Numbered from the stretch's first letter, positions 16,901-29,019 are shown. The stretch is 64,000 nt of DNA from Maritimibacter alkaliphilus HTCC2654 (GCF_000152805.1 NZ_CH902578.1:3521906-3585905), one strand, 5' to 3'. The notes: generated by a model from the sequence alone, not told the origin. Numbers and translations are program-made.

Positions 16901-18067
16901 ATGGTAACTCAACGAAATCGTCTCGGGACGATAACGGTCGTGGCTGGCCTTATGGTCAGTACATCGGCGATGGCTGACACGCTGAAGGTCGGGGTCGTCG
17001 GGCCAATGACCGGGCCTCTTGCGGTGATGGGCGAACAGTGGCGCCAAGGCATCGAGACGTTCATGGAACTGAACGGCGACAAAGCTGGCGACACCACCAT
17101 CGAGGTGGTCTACCGCGACACGACGGGCAACCCGGCGAACGCCAAACAGATGGCGCAGGAGCTGATCGTGCGCGAACGCGTGCAGGCTTTGGTTGGCTTC
17201 GGCATTTCGCCCTCTGCCGCAGCGGCGGCTCCGGTAATCAACGAAGTGCAGATCCCGACCTTCCTGCCGCACGTCGCATCGCCCGCGCTGATGGACGCGT
17301 CGCCCTATTTCGTGCGTCTCGGGCAGAACATCGCCACCAACGCCGAAGTCGCTGCCAAATGGGCGCGCGAGAGCGGGATGGAAAGCGCCTATGTCGCCGT
17401 GGCCGATTACGCCCCCGGTCATGACGTGGCCAACGCGTTCAAACCGGCGTTCGAGGGCGCGGGCGGCACCGTCACCGGCTCCGACAACATCCCGCTGTCC
17501 ACCGTCGATTTCTCGCCCTTTGCCGAACGGATCGCCGAGGCGCAGCCGGACATGGTTCAGCTGTTCATCCCGCCCGGGGCGCAGGCCGTCTCGATGGTCA
17601 AGGCGATGGCGGCGCGCGGTCTTATGGAAGACACGCTTATCATGGGGCAGGGCGAGGCCGAGGATAGCGACATCCACCTCTTCGATGGCACCATCAAGAA
17701 CTTCCATTCCGCGATTTACTACTCGGAATCGCTCGACAACCCCGAGAACGAGGCCTTCGTCGGCGGGCTTCAGGCCAAGTTCGGCGAAGACGTGCTGCCC
17801 AGCACCTTCACGCTCGGCGCTTATGACTCCATGGCGCTGATCTATGCGCTTGCTTCGGAAATGGGTGCCGACTTCAACGGCGACGCGGTGATGGCGAAGC
17901 TCGCCGGGTATTCATGGGCCAGCCCGCGTGGCAAGATCACGCTCGACGCCGAAAGCCGTGAACCGATCCAGGATTTCGTGATCCGACGGGTCGAAGACGT
18001 GGACGGCCAGCTGCGCAACGTCGTGGTTGATACGATCCCGCAGGTTCACCCGATCTCGGGAAGCTGA
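16901..18067 (+). CDS. Liv-type ABC transporter substrate-binding protein
   Basis: 388 aa with the start at 16901 after GGGAGGAAATC. The signal peptide (VVAGLMVSTSAMAD) precedes a type I periplasmic binding fold beginning LKVGVVGPMTGPLAVMG, as in LivJ and aromatic-acid binding homologues. Captures a small acid in the periplasm for the LivHMGF proteins encoded next. In this context the ligand is more likely an aromatic or other organic acid degraded by the flanking genes than leucine. Two operator-like palindromes lie upstream. Confidence 0.9.
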   Translation: MVTQRNRLGTITVVAGLMVSTSAMADTLKVGVVGPMTGPLAVMGEQWRQGIETFMELNGDKAGDTTIEVVYRDTTGNPANAKQMAQELIVRERVQALVGFGISPSAAAAAPVINEVQIPTFLPHVASPALMDASPYFVRLGQNIATNAEVAAKWARESGMESAYVAVADYAPGHDVANAFKPAFEGAGGTVTGSDNIPLSTVDFSPFAERIAEAQPDMVQLFIPPGAQAVSMVKAMAARGLMEDTLIMGQGEAEDSDIHLFDGTIKNFHSAIYYSESLDNPENEAFVGGLQAKFGEDVLPSTFTLGAYDSMALIYALASEMGADFNGDAVMAKLAGYSWASPRGKITLDAESREPIQDFVIRRVEDVDGQLRNVVVDTIPQVHPISGS

Positions 18068-18086
18068 ACGCCCTCGTCATAACACC

Positions 18087-18118
18087 GTCCGCGGGGCATC
18101 ATCGGATGTGCCGCGGAC
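18087..18118 (+). promoter_or_regulatory. Intercistronic stem-loop after the binding-protein gene
   Basis: GTCCGCGG and CCGCGGAC form a perfect 8-bp stem around a partly self-complementary loop, 20 bp after the binding-protein stop and 40 bp before the permease start. Such hairpins commonly keep binding-protein mRNA more abundant than permease mRNA. There is no T-run. Confidence 0.55.
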
Positions 18119-18157
18119 CTTCGCTTTGACGGTCCGCACGAAACGGGGAGCACCTTC

Positions 18158-19036
18158 ATGGCCAGCGCCGCCTCATCACTCACATTCATTCTGCTCTATG
18201 GCGTGTCCTACGGACTTGTCCTGTTCATCATTTCCATCGGCCTCGTCATCACGATGGGTTTGATGCGGGTCATGAACCTCGCCCACGGCGCTTTCGCGGC
18301 CATCGGCGGCTATATCGCGGTGGGGGTGATGACCAACTTCGGGATACCCTTTCCGCTCGCCGTAGTGGCCGCCGTCGCCGGTGTCGTCGCCCTGTCGGTG
18401 GTGCTCGAGCGTCTGGTCTTCGTGAACCTTTACGGCGCGCCAGAGCTCGATCAGGTGCTGATGACCATCGGCATCAACTTCATCGTCATCGGCGGGCTGA
18501 CCATCTTTTTCGGGCCGAACGTCTATCCGATCAGCCTGCCGGACTACCTGACCGGCAACGTCGACCTCGGCATCCGCAACTTCGAGGTCTACCGTCTGTT
18601 CGTCATCGCAATGGGGCTGATCGTCGTCGTCGGCCTTTGGATCATGTTCGAAAAAACTTCGTTCGGGGCCAAGCTGCGCGCCGCCGTGGACAACCCGTCG
18701 ATGACCCGCGTGATTGGGATCAACGTGAACCGCGTGTTCATCATCGCCTTCGGGATCGGGAGCGGTTTGGCCGCCCTCGGAGGGGCCATCGGCGCGGGGA
18801 TGCTGCCGCTCGAACCCTATTACCCGATGAAATACCTCGTCCTCGTGCTGGTCGTCGTGGCGCTGTCGGGCTTTGGTAACATGCGCGCCTCGCTTGCCGT
18901 CGCGGTGCTGGTCGGGATCGTCGACACCGCAGGCCGCTTCCTCGTGCCCAGCTTCGGTGGGTTCATCATCTACATCGTCCTCGTCGTGCTCATGGTGTTG
19001 CGCCCCGAGGGTCTGTTCACGAAGAGGGCCGCCTGA
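18158..19036 (+). CDS. Liv-type ABC transporter permease (LivH family)
   Basis: 292 aa, highly hydrophobic with about eight membrane segments. Family features include ISIGLVITMGLMRVMNLAHGAFAAIGGY near the N-terminus and the C-terminal LRPEGLFTKRAA. The start at 18158 follows CGGGGAGC. Forms the inner-membrane channel with the LivM-type protein, whose gene starts on the last base of this one. Confidence 0.92.
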   Translation: MASAASSLTFILLYGVSYGLVLFIISIGLVITMGLMRVMNLAHGAFAAIGGYIAVGVMTNFGIPFPLAVVAAVAGVVALSVVLERLVFVNLYGAPELDQVLMTIGINFIVIGGLTIFFGPNVYPISLPDYLTGNVDLGIRNFEVYRLFVIAMGLIVVVGLWIMFEKTSFGAKLRAAVDNPSMTRVIGINVNRVFIIAFGIGSGLAALGGAIGAGMLPLEPYYPMKYLVLVLVVVALSGFGNMRASLAVAVLVGIVDTAGRFLVPSFGGFIIYIVLVVLMVLRPEGLFTKRAA

Positions 19037-20055
19037 TGGACATGCCGAACGCACGCTTCCTCAATCGTCACCGCTTCTCGCTGTGGGAACTGGTGCCGCT
19101 GATCGTGGCCATCGGGTGCTACTACCTCTTTCCCGGCTACCTGACGCTCGGCGCGGCGGTGCTGGTGATGGCGATCTTCGCCGTCTCGCTCGACCTCGTG
19201 ATCGGATACGCGGGCATCGTCACGCTCGGCCATTCGGTGTTCTTCGGGGTAGGGGCGTATGGGGCCGCGAAACTGTCCATCGCCGGGATCGACACGCCGA
19301 TTGCGGCCGCCCTGATCGCCGGGGCCATGGCCTCGCTGCTCGCCGTCCTGACCGGGCCGTTCGTCCTGCGCCTCAAACATCTGCCGCTCATCATGGTCAC
19401 GGTCGCCATCGCCGCCATCGCCCATGAGGCCGCGAACAAAATGTCGTGGCTCACGGGCGGCCACGACGGCCTGCCGAACCTGACGTTCGAGCCGGTGCTG
19501 GGCCTGTTCAAATGGTCGATCTGGGGCACGACAAGCTATCTCTACGTCCTCGCATGGCTCGTCCTTCTCGTGATCATCTCGCGCATCGTCGTATCGTCGT
19601 CCTTCGGCATGGCGCTGCAGGGCATCCGCCAGAACGAACTGCGCATGAGGGTCATGGGCGCGCCCGTGCTGAAACAACAGGTGATCATCTACACCTACAG
19701 CGCCTTTCTGGCCGGGATCGCGGGCGCGCTCTACGCCCAGACCAACAACTTCGTCTCGCTTGAGACGCTGACGGTGGACCTTGGCGTCTTTGCGCTGGCG
19801 ATGATCGTGCTCGGCGGCCTCGGGCGTATCTACGGCGCGATCATCGGGGCGGCGGTCTACATGATCGTGCAATACCTCGCCCAGCAATGGGATCCGTATT
19901 TCTGGATGCTGGCCATCGGGGTGCTTCTGGTGCTTGTCGTCCGCTTCGGCAAAGGCGGCCTTTTGGGCATCGCCGAGAAGGCATGGCTCCGGGTGCGCCC
20001 CGCGCGCCCCGCCTTTACCCCTGCCAAACGCGAAAAACTGGAGCCGGGCGAATGA
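19036..20055 (+). CDS. Liv-type ABC transporter permease (LivM family)
   Basis: 339 aa polytopic membrane protein. The segment LDLVIGYAGIVTLGHSVFFGVGAYGAA is the LivM signature region, and GIRQNELRMRVMG is the cytoplasmic coupling loop. It overlaps livH by 1 bp and livG by 4 bp. Second half of the transmembrane channel. Confidence 0.92.
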   Translation: MDMPNARFLNRHRFSLWELVPLIVAIGCYYLFPGYLTLGAAVLVMAIFAVSLDLVIGYAGIVTLGHSVFFGVGAYGAAKLSIAGIDTPIAAALIAGAMASLLAVLTGPFVLRLKHLPLIMVTVAIAAIAHEAANKMSWLTGGHDGLPNLTFEPVLGLFKWSIWGTTSYLYVLAWLVLLVIISRIVVSSSFGMALQGIRQNELRMRVMGAPVLKQQVIIYTYSAFLAGIAGALYAQTNNFVSLETLTVDLGVFALAMIVLGGLGRIYGAIIGAAVYMIVQYLAQQWDPYFWMLAIGVLLVLVVRFGKGGLLGIAEKAWLRVRPARPAFTPAKREKLEPGE

Positions 20056-20816
20056 CCTACATGCTCGAAGCACGCGACCTGCACAAATACTTCGGCGCGC
20101 TTCACGTCACCAACGGCGTGAACCTGAAACTGGCCCCCGGCGCGCGTCACGCGCTGATCGGCCCGAACGGTGCGGGCAAGACGACGCTCGTCGGGCAATT
20201 GTCCGGCGTGATCGCACCCACGTCCGGGCAGGTGCTCATCGGAGGGGAGGACGTCACGCGCCTTGCGCCCGCCAAACGCACCCGTATGGGGCTGGTGCGC
20301 ACCTTCCAGATTTCGAACCTGTTCACTGACATGACGGTGCTCGAGAACGTCTACCTCGCCGTCAGCCAGAACCGGCGCATGGGGGTGAACCCGTTCCGCG
20401 CGGCAGGCCGCGACAAGGACAGTATCGACCGCGCGATGGACCTGATCCGCAAGGTCCGGCTGGAGCCGCATGCGGATCGGCTGGTCTCGGAACTTGCCTA
20501 CGGACAACAGCGCCTGATCGAGATCGCCATCGCGCTTGCCCTCGATCCGAAAATCCTGCTGCTGGACGAACCGGCGGCGGGTATTCCGACCGGCGAACTC
20601 GACCTGCTCCTTCGGGTGATCGAAGAGCTCGACCCGTCCCTCGCCCTTCTCATCATCGAACACGATATGGAGCTTGTGCGCCGGGTCGCGACCGATGTGA
20701 CTGTCCTTGTCCACGGCACAGTCCTGATCGACGGCCCATTGCGTGAGGTCATGTCCTCGGACGAGGTCAAACGCGTCTATCTTGGCGGCGGCGAAGTGGA
20801 GGCTCAGAATGCTTGA
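20052..20816 (+). CDS. Liv-type ABC transporter ATP-binding protein (LivG family)
   Basis: 254 aa from ATG 20052, or MLEARDL at 20061. Walker A GPNGAGKTT, Walker B LLLDEPAAG, H-loop IIEHDMELV. The usual LSGGQ signature is replaced by LAYGQQRLIEIA, as is common in LivG proteins. The gene ends within the start of livF (8-bp overlap). Confidence 0.92.
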   Translation: MTYMLEARDLHKYFGALHVTNGVNLKLAPGARHALIGPNGAGKTTLVGQLSGVIAPTSGQVLIGGEDVTRLAPAKRTRMGLVRTFQISNLFTDMTVLENVYLAVSQNRRMGVNPFRAAGRDKDSIDRAMDLIRKVRLEPHADRLVSELAYGQQRLIEIAIALALDPKILLLDEPAAGIPTGELDLLLRVIEELDPSLALLIIEHDMELVRRVATDVTVLVHGTVLIDGPLREVMSSDEVKRVYLGGGEVEAQNA

Positions 20817-21504
20817 AGTGCGCAACCTGACCGGGGGTTGGGGTCCGACCGTCGTGGTCCAGGATCTGTCCCTCGACCTCGCCAAGGGTGAAACGCTCGC
20901 CATAATCGGGCGCAACGGGGTCGGCAAATCGACCCTGCTCGAACTTCTCAGCGGCCGCGCGCGGCGGCTCAGCGGATCGGTCCGTCTGGGCGACACCGAC
21001 CTTGCCGCAGCCAAACTGCACCGCCGCGTGGCTCACGGGATCGGACATGTGCCGCAAGAACGGGAAGTGTTCAAAAGCCTGACGGTGGACGAGCACCTGC
21101 TGATTTCGCGGCGCCCCGGCGTCTGGACCCGCGACAAGGTGCTCGACCTCTTTCCCGGCCTCGCCGCGCGGATCGGAAGCCTTGGCGGGCAACTCTCCGG
21201 CGGTGAACAGCAGATGCTTGCCATCGCACGGGCGCTGGTCGGCAACCCGCAAGTGCTGCTCATGGACGAGCCGTCCGAGGGGCTTGCCCCCGTCGTCATC
21301 GAACAACTCGTGGGAGCCATGCGCGCGCTGACGGTGGACAAGTCGCTGGGCATTCTGCTGGTCGAACAACGAATCGACATCGCCCGCGATCTGGCCGACC
21401 GTTTCGTCGTCATGGACCGGGGCGCGATCGTGCACCGGGGCCAGATCGAGGAACTCGACCGCACCGAAAATCTCGCCGAACTCGTGGGTCTGACCGACGC
21501 CTAG
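20809..21504 (+). CDS. Liv-type ABC transporter ATP-binding protein (LivF family)
   Basis: 231 aa. Walker A GRNGVGKST, signature LSGGEQQMLAIARAL, Walker B LLMDEPSEGLAP. Second ATPase of the importer. The gene ends in a 4-bp convergent overlap with the Lrp-family regulator gene, so no separate terminator exists between them. Confidence 0.92.
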   Translation: MLEVRNLTGGWGPTVVVQDLSLDLAKGETLAIIGRNGVGKSTLLELLSGRARRLSGSVRLGDTDLAAAKLHRRVAHGIGHVPQEREVFKSLTVDEHLLISRRPGVWTRDKVLDLFPGLAARIGSLGGQLSGGEQQMLAIARALVGNPQVLLMDEPSEGLAPVVIEQLVGAMRALTVDKSLGILLVEQRIDIARDLADRFVVMDRGAIVHRGQIEELDRTENLAELVGLTDA

Positions 21505-21977
21505 TCCGGCACGAAGGCCTGCTGGCTTTTCAGACGGCGGAGCACAAAGCTCGACCGGGAATGGCGTATGCCTTTGACCTTGTAGAGCTTCGAGCGCAGG
21601 AACTCCTCATACCCCCGCGTGCCGTCCACCGCGACCTTGATCATGTAATCGTAGTCGCCCGTGGTCAGGTATACCTCGAGCACCTCGGGAATGTCCGCCA
21701 GCGCCTGCCCGAAGTCCTCGAGCGTTTCATCGTCGTGACGGTCAAGCGTGACCTCGACGATGGCCAGTTCGCGCAGGCCGAGCAGCTCCATATCGACCCG
21801 TGCGCCGTAGCCGTCGATGAACCCGTCCGCCTCCAGCCGCCGCACTCGCTGCCAGCACGGGCTTGCCGACAATCCGACCCGGTCGGCCAGTTCCGCCGTG
21901 GTCAGGCGCCCGTTCTCAAGCAGGTGGCGCAGGATTGCGCGGTCTTTGGTGTCTAGCTCGCGAGGCATCAGTTTCAT
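21501..21977 (-). CDS. Lrp/AsnC-family transcriptional regulator (BkdR-like)
   Basis: 158 aa, standard for the family. N-terminal HTH (LTTAELADRVGLSASPCWQRVRRLEADGFI) and C-terminal RAM ligand domain (EVLEVYLTTGDYDYMIKVAV). It is transcribed divergently from the bkd operon 126 bp away, the position occupied by BkdR in other bacteria, where it activates branched-chain 2-oxoacid dehydrogenase genes in response to amino acids. Starts at 21977 and 21968 are both possible. Confidence 0.88.
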   Translation of the reverse strand: MKLMPRELDTKDRAILRHLLENGRLTTAELADRVGLSASPCWQRVRRLEADGFIDGYGARVDMELLGLRELAIVEVTLDRHDDETLEDFGQALADIPEVLEVYLTTGDYDYMIKVAVDGTRGYEEFLRSKLYKVKGIRHSRSSFVLRRLKSQQAFVPD

Positions 21978-21988
21978 CCGTGGAAGAT
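21973..21988. promoter_or_regulatory. Weak match to the 16-bp operator
   Basis: TTCATCCGTGGAAGAT matches 13 of 16 positions of the operator, with one half-site (GGAAGAT) intact. It overlaps the start codon of the Lrp gene. It may link the bkd region to the MarR regulon, or be chance. Confidence 0.25.
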
Positions 21989-22083
21989 ATGATTCTGCCG
22001 GAATGGGTCATGACAGAAAAATCATTTTTATAAGGCCATAAATAGCAGAAGATCAAAAGCCTTTTTTGTTCTTCTGAGGATAA

Positions 22084-23565
<1,482 letters not shown>

Positions 23566-23566
23566 C

Positions 23567-24580
23567 ATGCCACACATGACCATGATAGAGGCGATCCGCG
23601 ACGCCCACGACATCGCCATGGACCGCGACGAGCGCGTCGTCGTCTTCGGCGAGGACGTCGGATTCTTCGGCGGCGTCTTTCGCTGCACCGCAGGGCTGCA
23701 AAAGAAATACGGCGCCACCCGTTGCTTCGACACGCCGATCAGCGAGCTTGGCATCGTCGGCACCGCCATCGGCATGGCCGCGAACGACATGCGGCCCGTG
23801 GTCGAGGTTCAGTTCGCGGATTACATGTATCCGGCCTACGATCAGCTCGTGTCCGAGGCCGCGCGTCTGCGCTACCGCTCGGCGGGCGAGTTCACCTGTC
23901 CCATCGTCGTGCGCATGCCCACGGGCGGCGGCATCTTCGGCGCGCAGACCCACAGCCAAAGCCCCGAGGCGCTGTTCACTCATGTCGCGGGCCTGAAAAC
24001 CGTGGTGCCGTCCACGCCTGCGGACGCCAAGGGCCTGCTCCTCGCCGCCATCGAAGACCCGGATCCGGTCATCTTTCTGGAACCCAAACGCATCTACAAC
24101 GGCCCCTTCGACGGCCACCACGACCGCCCGCTCGTCGGCTGGAAAAAGCACGAGCTTGGCGAGGTGCCGGAGGGTCATACGCCCGTGCCATTGGGCAAGG
24201 CGGCTCTCCGGGCCGAGGGCGATGACCTGACGATCGTGACCTATGGCACGATGGTCCACGTCGCCTTGGGCGTCGTGGCCGGCGCGGGGCTTTCGGCGGA
24301 TGTCATCGACCTGCGAACGCTCGTCCCGCTCGACATCGATGCGGTCGTCGCCTCGGTCAAACGCACGGGCCGCTGCCTTGTGCTGCACGAAGCGACGCTC
24401 ACCAGCGGGTTCGGCGCAGAGCTTGCCGCTCAGGTGCAGGAGGCATGCTTTTACCATCTGGAAGCGCCGGTCAAACGCGTCGCGGGCTGGGATACGCCCT
24501 ATCCGCACGCTGGCGAATGGGACTACTTCCCCGGCCCCGAGCGGCTGCTGCGCAACATCGAAGCTCTGCTGGAGGCCTGA
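23567..24580 (+). CDS. bkdA2: Branched-chain 2-oxoacid dehydrogenase E1 component, beta subunit
   Basis: 337 aa starting at 23567, one base after the E1-alpha TGA (23563-23565). Typical E1-beta opening (MTMIEAIRDAHDIAMDRDERVVVFGEDVG) and cofactor region RMPTGGGIFGAQTHSQSPEAL. C-terminal domain VIDLRTLVPLDIDAV is the transketolase C fold. Forms the alpha2beta2 E1 with BkdA1. Confidence 0.94.
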   Translation: MPHMTMIEAIRDAHDIAMDRDERVVVFGEDVGFFGGVFRCTAGLQKKYGATRCFDTPISELGIVGTAIGMAANDMRPVVEVQFADYMYPAYDQLVSEAARLRYRSAGEFTCPIVVRMPTGGGIFGAQTHSQSPEALFTHVAGLKTVVPSTPADAKGLLLAAIEDPDPVIFLEPKRIYNGPFDGHHDRPLVGWKKHELGEVPEGHTPVPLGKAALRAEGDDLTIVTYGTMVHVALGVVAGAGLSADVIDLRTLVPLDIDAVVASVKRTGRCLVLHEATLTSGFGAELAAQVQEACFYHLEAPVKRVAGWDTPYPHAGEWDYFPGPERLLRNIEALLEA

Positions 24581-24581
24581 G

Positions 24582-25826
24582 ATGGGAGAACACATCGTCA
24601 AACTGCCGGACATCGGCGAAGGCGTCACCGAAGCGGAACTGACGGAATGGTCCGTGGCCGTGGGCGACGTGGTGCAGGAGGACGACGTGCTCGCCGTCGT
24701 CATGACCGACAAGGCCGCCGTCGAAATCCCCGCGCCGGTCTCTGGAACCGTTGCGCGGCTTGGTTGCGAAGTCGGGGACACTCTTGCGGTCGGGTCGGCT
24801 CTGGTTGCCTTGGCGACGGATGGCGGCGGGGTGGGCGAACAAAAGTCCGAACCAAAGGGCGAACTGAAGTCCGAACAAAAGTCCGCTCCCGCGCCTCAAG
24901 CGGGCAAGGCGGAACCGCCGACGAAACCGGCGCACGCCGAACAAAAGTCCGCGCCGAAACCACAGCCGCGCAGTTCCGGCACACGGCCCGCCGCCGCGCC
25001 GTGGGTCCGGCAACGCGCCCGCGACATGGGGATTGCGCTGGGCGATGTCACAGGCACCGGTCCGGGGGGCCGTATTCTCTACGACGATCTCGAAGACCAC
25101 CTTGCCGCGCCCCAGCCCAAGGCCCGGCGCAAAACCGGGACGACCGACCTCAAGGTCACGGGGCTGCGCCGCGTCATCGCAGTCCGGATGCAGACCGCCA
25201 AGTCCGAGGCGCCGCATTTCTCGATCATCGAAGAGGTCGACGTCACCGAGCTTGAAGCCACCCGCAAGCAGCTGAATGACACGAGGCGCGGTAAGCTGAC
25301 CGTCATTCCCTTCGTGGCTCTAGCAATCGTCAAAGCGGTGCGGGAACAGCCCGACCTCAACGCGCACTTCCTGCCTGCCGAGGGGATCATCCGCCAGCAT
25401 AAGGCGGTGCACATAGGTGTCGCGACCCAAACGGACCGTGGCCTCATGGTCCCCGTCCTGCATCATGCCGAGGCGATGAAGCCGTGGGACATGGCCGAGC
25501 GACTGCGCGACGTGAGCAGTGCCGCGCGGGACGGCACCATTGCCAAGGGCGATCTGGAAGGGTCTACCATCACGATCTCGTCGCTCGGTTCCCTCGGCGC
25601 GATTGCGACGACGCCGATCCTGAACCTGCCCGAGGTCGCCGTGGTCGGCGTGAACAAGATGGCCGTGCGCCCGATGTGGGACGGGAGAGACTTCCGCCCT
25701 CGCACGATGATGAACCTATCCGGCTCATTCGATCATCGGGTGGTCGACGGCTGGGATGCAGCAGTGTTCATCGCCCGGCTCAAGCAGCTTCTCGAAACCC
25801 CCGCGCTTTTGTTCATCGGAGACTGA
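24582..25826 (+). CDS. bkdB: Branched-chain 2-oxoacid dehydrogenase E2 (dihydrolipoyl acyltransferase)
   Basis: 414 aa. N-terminal lipoyl domain with the modified lysine K44 in MTDKAAVEIPAP. A flexible linker follows with repeated EQKSAP-type units (residues ~85-130), then the peripheral subunit-binding domain (PWVRQRARDMGIALGDVTGTGPGGRI) and the acyltransferase domain ending with the catalytic motif HRVVDGWD. Core of the complex: receives the acyl group from E1 and transfers it to CoA. The Lys/Glu/Ser/Pro linker is compositionally odd compared with the usual Ala/Pro linkers. Confidence 0.94.
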   Translation: MGEHIVKLPDIGEGVTEAELTEWSVAVGDVVQEDDVLAVVMTDKAAVEIPAPVSGTVARLGCEVGDTLAVGSALVALATDGGGVGEQKSEPKGELKSEQKSAPAPQAGKAEPPTKPAHAEQKSAPKPQPRSSGTRPAAAPWVRQRARDMGIALGDVTGTGPGGRILYDDLEDHLAAPQPKARRKTGTTDLKVTGLRRVIAVRMQTAKSEAPHFSIIEEVDVTELEATRKQLNDTRRGKLTVIPFVALAIVKAVREQPDLNAHFLPAEGIIRQHKAVHIGVATQTDRGLMVPVLHHAEAMKPWDMAERLRDVSSAARDGTIAKGDLEGSTITISSLGSLGAIATTPILNLPEVAVVGVNKMAVRPMWDGRDFRPRTMMNLSGSFDHRVVDGWDAAVFIARLKQLLETPALLFIGD

Positions 25827-25827
25827 C

Positions 25828-27204
<1,377 letters not shown>

Positions 27205-27224
27205 AACCCGCGCGTTTCATGCAA

Positions 27225-27253
27225 AAAGGCCGGCGAACCTGTCGCCGGCCTTT
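27225..27253. terminator. Bidirectional intrinsic terminator
   Basis: AAAGGCCGGCGA and TCGCCGGCCTTT form a perfect 12-bp stem with a 5-nt loop between the convergent E3 gene and Rieske paralogue 3. A/T-runs on both sides make it functional in either direction. Confidence 0.9.
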
Positions 27254-27270
27254 CCACTTTTAAACCGTCA

Positions 27271-28605
27271 CTAGTGAACCTGTTCCGGCGTTCCGCGTCC
27301 CAGCTTCACCGAGCGATACCGCCGGGTGATCGTGTGGGTGGGCACAAGCTGCCGCCAATCTTCGTCCTCCGGGACCGTACCATTGCGTCCGATGATCTTG
27401 GTCTGGTCGGCATGAACCCCCTGCGGCTCCTGATCGTTCTCGACCGCCTGCGCCGCCGAAATGAGCGAGCGGTAGAGGCGCGAGACCGCCATATCGACGG
27501 GGGCGAGGATTTCCTTGGACCGATCCTTGATCGCGCCGGGCGAGATGTTCACCGCGCTGTCTTCCTGCGTGAAGCTGTGGAAACCCGAAAAAGATCCCGC
27601 CTGAATGCGCGAACGGTCCTGCTTGTAGCGGTTTCGCAGCGACGGGCGGTCGTCGTCGTTGAACGTCTCGTAGGTCATGTTGTAGTTCGCCAGCGCCTCG
27701 GGATCGAGACCGACGTGCTTGAGCATGTTGGACTTCAGCGGGTCTTTCCCCATTTCGCGCTCGGCATGCCACCAGACGTGGAAGTGGATGCACTGCTCGT
27801 CGTTGATCGGGACCACGCACATAAAGAGGTCTTCGTTCGGGTTGGCGATAAAGCAGGGCAGCGAGAAGGCGGTGACCCGCACGTGTACCTCGCCCTTGCC
27901 TGACACGTTTTCGCCCCGGCGAAGCGCCGCGTAATGGAAGCCGAAATCGGTGTCGTCCACTTCGATGGTGGGGGCCGCGTCGAACGTCATTTCGGCAGCG
28001 GCGGAGAAGTTCAGGTTTTCAAGCTGGCCGGAGGCGACAAGGCCATCGGCGTGCAGGATGTTCAGGTGCGAGCTGTCCACCAGCGCCTCAAGCGCCTGCA
28101 CGTAGTTGCAATGGTTCAGCGCATAGGCGTTGTTGCGGTGGTCGTCATCGGCATCAAACCAAGGGAAATGCGGGAATTCGGGTTGAAGGAGCTTCGGCCC
28201 GAGGTAAGACCACACAAGCCCGCCTGCTTCGCGCACCGGAAACGCCTCGGCCTTGAACCGGTTCTTGAAGTCGGGGTCGTTCACGTTCGGAGTTTCCAGA
28301 ACGGTGCCGTCCGGAGCGAATTTCCAGCCATGATAAAGGCAGCGAATGCCGTCACCCTCGCAGCGACCGATAGCAAGCGACGAGCGGCGGTGCGGGCAGA
28401 ACTGGTCGAGCACGCCAAGTTGTCCATCCGCATTGCGCCAGACCACCAGTTTCTGGCCGAGGATTTCAAGCGGGAAAGGCGGGCTGTCCGGGGTCGGGAT
28501 GTCGGACGTCTGGCAGATCGGTATCCAGTAGCGCCGGAATGCGTCGCCCATAGGGGTGCCGGGGCCGACCCGGCACATCATTTCATTCTGTTCATGTGAA
28601 AGCAT
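27271..28605 (-). CDS. Rieske non-heme iron oxygenase, alpha subunit, paralogue 3
   Basis: 444 aa starting at 28605 (MLSHEQNEMM) after AAGGGAGGATC. Rieske ligands C70, H72, C89, H92; iron motif LVDSSHLNILH. Same phthalate-dioxygenase-type family as the two paralogues 16-17 kb to the left, but transcribed alone and convergent to the bkd operon. The longest palindromic operator (28619-28638) lies 14 bp upstream of its start. No reductase is adjacent. Likely electron donor is the reductase at 13023. Confidence 0.92.
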   Translation of the reverse strand: MLSHEQNEMMCRVGPGTPMGDAFRRYWIPICQTSDIPTPDSPPFPLEILGQKLVVWRNADGQLGVLDQFCPHRRSSLAIGRCEGDGIRCLYHGWKFAPDGTVLETPNVNDPDFKNRFKAEAFPVREAGGLVWSYLGPKLLQPEFPHFPWFDADDDHRNNAYALNHCNYVQALEALVDSSHLNILHADGLVASGQLENLNFSAAAEMTFDAAPTIEVDDTDFGFHYAALRRGENVSGKGEVHVRVTAFSLPCFIANPNEDLFMCVVPINDEQCIHFHVWWHAEREMGKDPLKSNMLKHVGLDPEALANYNMTYETFNDDDRPSLRNRYKQDRSRIQAGSFSGFHSFTQEDSAVNISPGAIKDRSKEILAPVDMAVSRLYRSLISAAQAVENDQEPQGVHADQTKIIGRNGTVPEDEDWRQLVPTHTITRRYRSVKLGRGTPEQVH

Positions 28606-28618
28606 TGGTGATCCTCCC

Positions 28619-28638
28619 TTATCTTCCATGGAAGATAA
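28619..28638. promoter_or_regulatory. Palindromic operator, copy 5 (extended to 20 bp)
   Basis: The 16-bp core ATCTTCCATGGAAGAT (28621-28636) is extended by two complementary bases on each side. It is immediately upstream of the ribosome binding site of Rieske paralogue 3, a position suited to repression. Confidence 0.82.
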
Positions 28639-29019
28639 AGTTGATGCCAATGTGCGTCAACATAGGATGTAGGCCTTGAATGTGGGCTTGTTGTAGAAGG
28701 GGAAGCATCTCGGCGAGCGTTCCAGCAAGCTCAAGCCAACTATCCATCCGATGTTTCCAGACCTTCGGCGAAGTCATTCGCCTAACGCCAACCCGCCTTA
28801 GCAGAGACGGGTTCAACTTCGTCTACCAGCGCAGCCACGCTTTCCGCCGAGTCTCGAAAGACGTGCCTCCGCTGCCAGTCGGCAGGCCGGTCCTGCACCC
28901 GCGTCAGGCCTTCTTTGTCACGTGCGTTGTCGCGTTGCGTCCATTACTTCGAGCAGTGGCCCCGCGCATGAAGGCCGCCCGAAGTGGTCATCGTCGCCGG
29001 CCGCGTTCACTCCGCCACG
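28639..29019. other. Intergenic stretch of low GC at its left part, no convincing gene
   Basis: About 380 bp between the operator of Rieske paralogue 3 and the glucan locus. The first part is notably AT-richer (the 60 bases at 28621-28680 are 42% GC). Short open frames exist on both strands, including 28619-28816 leftward, but none has a ribosome binding site or recognisable domain. It may be the eroded right edge of the catabolic block. Confidence 0.4.

Noticed and set aside
16513-16902. 130-residue N-terminal extension of the MarR protein
   Set aside because: The frame stays open but the residues before 16512 are not MarR-like and cover both operator copies and the promoter region; the HTH protein of normal length starts at or near 16512.
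18176-19054. 292-residue leftward frame opposite the LivH permease
   Set aside because: Extremely charged, His/Asp-rich translation mirrors the hydrophobic permease codons on the other strand; no ribosome binding site.
28619-28816. 65-residue leftward frame upstream of Rieske paralogue 3
   Set aside because: It ends inside the operator, has no ribosome binding site or recognised domain, and lies in low-GC DNA; not supported as a gene.
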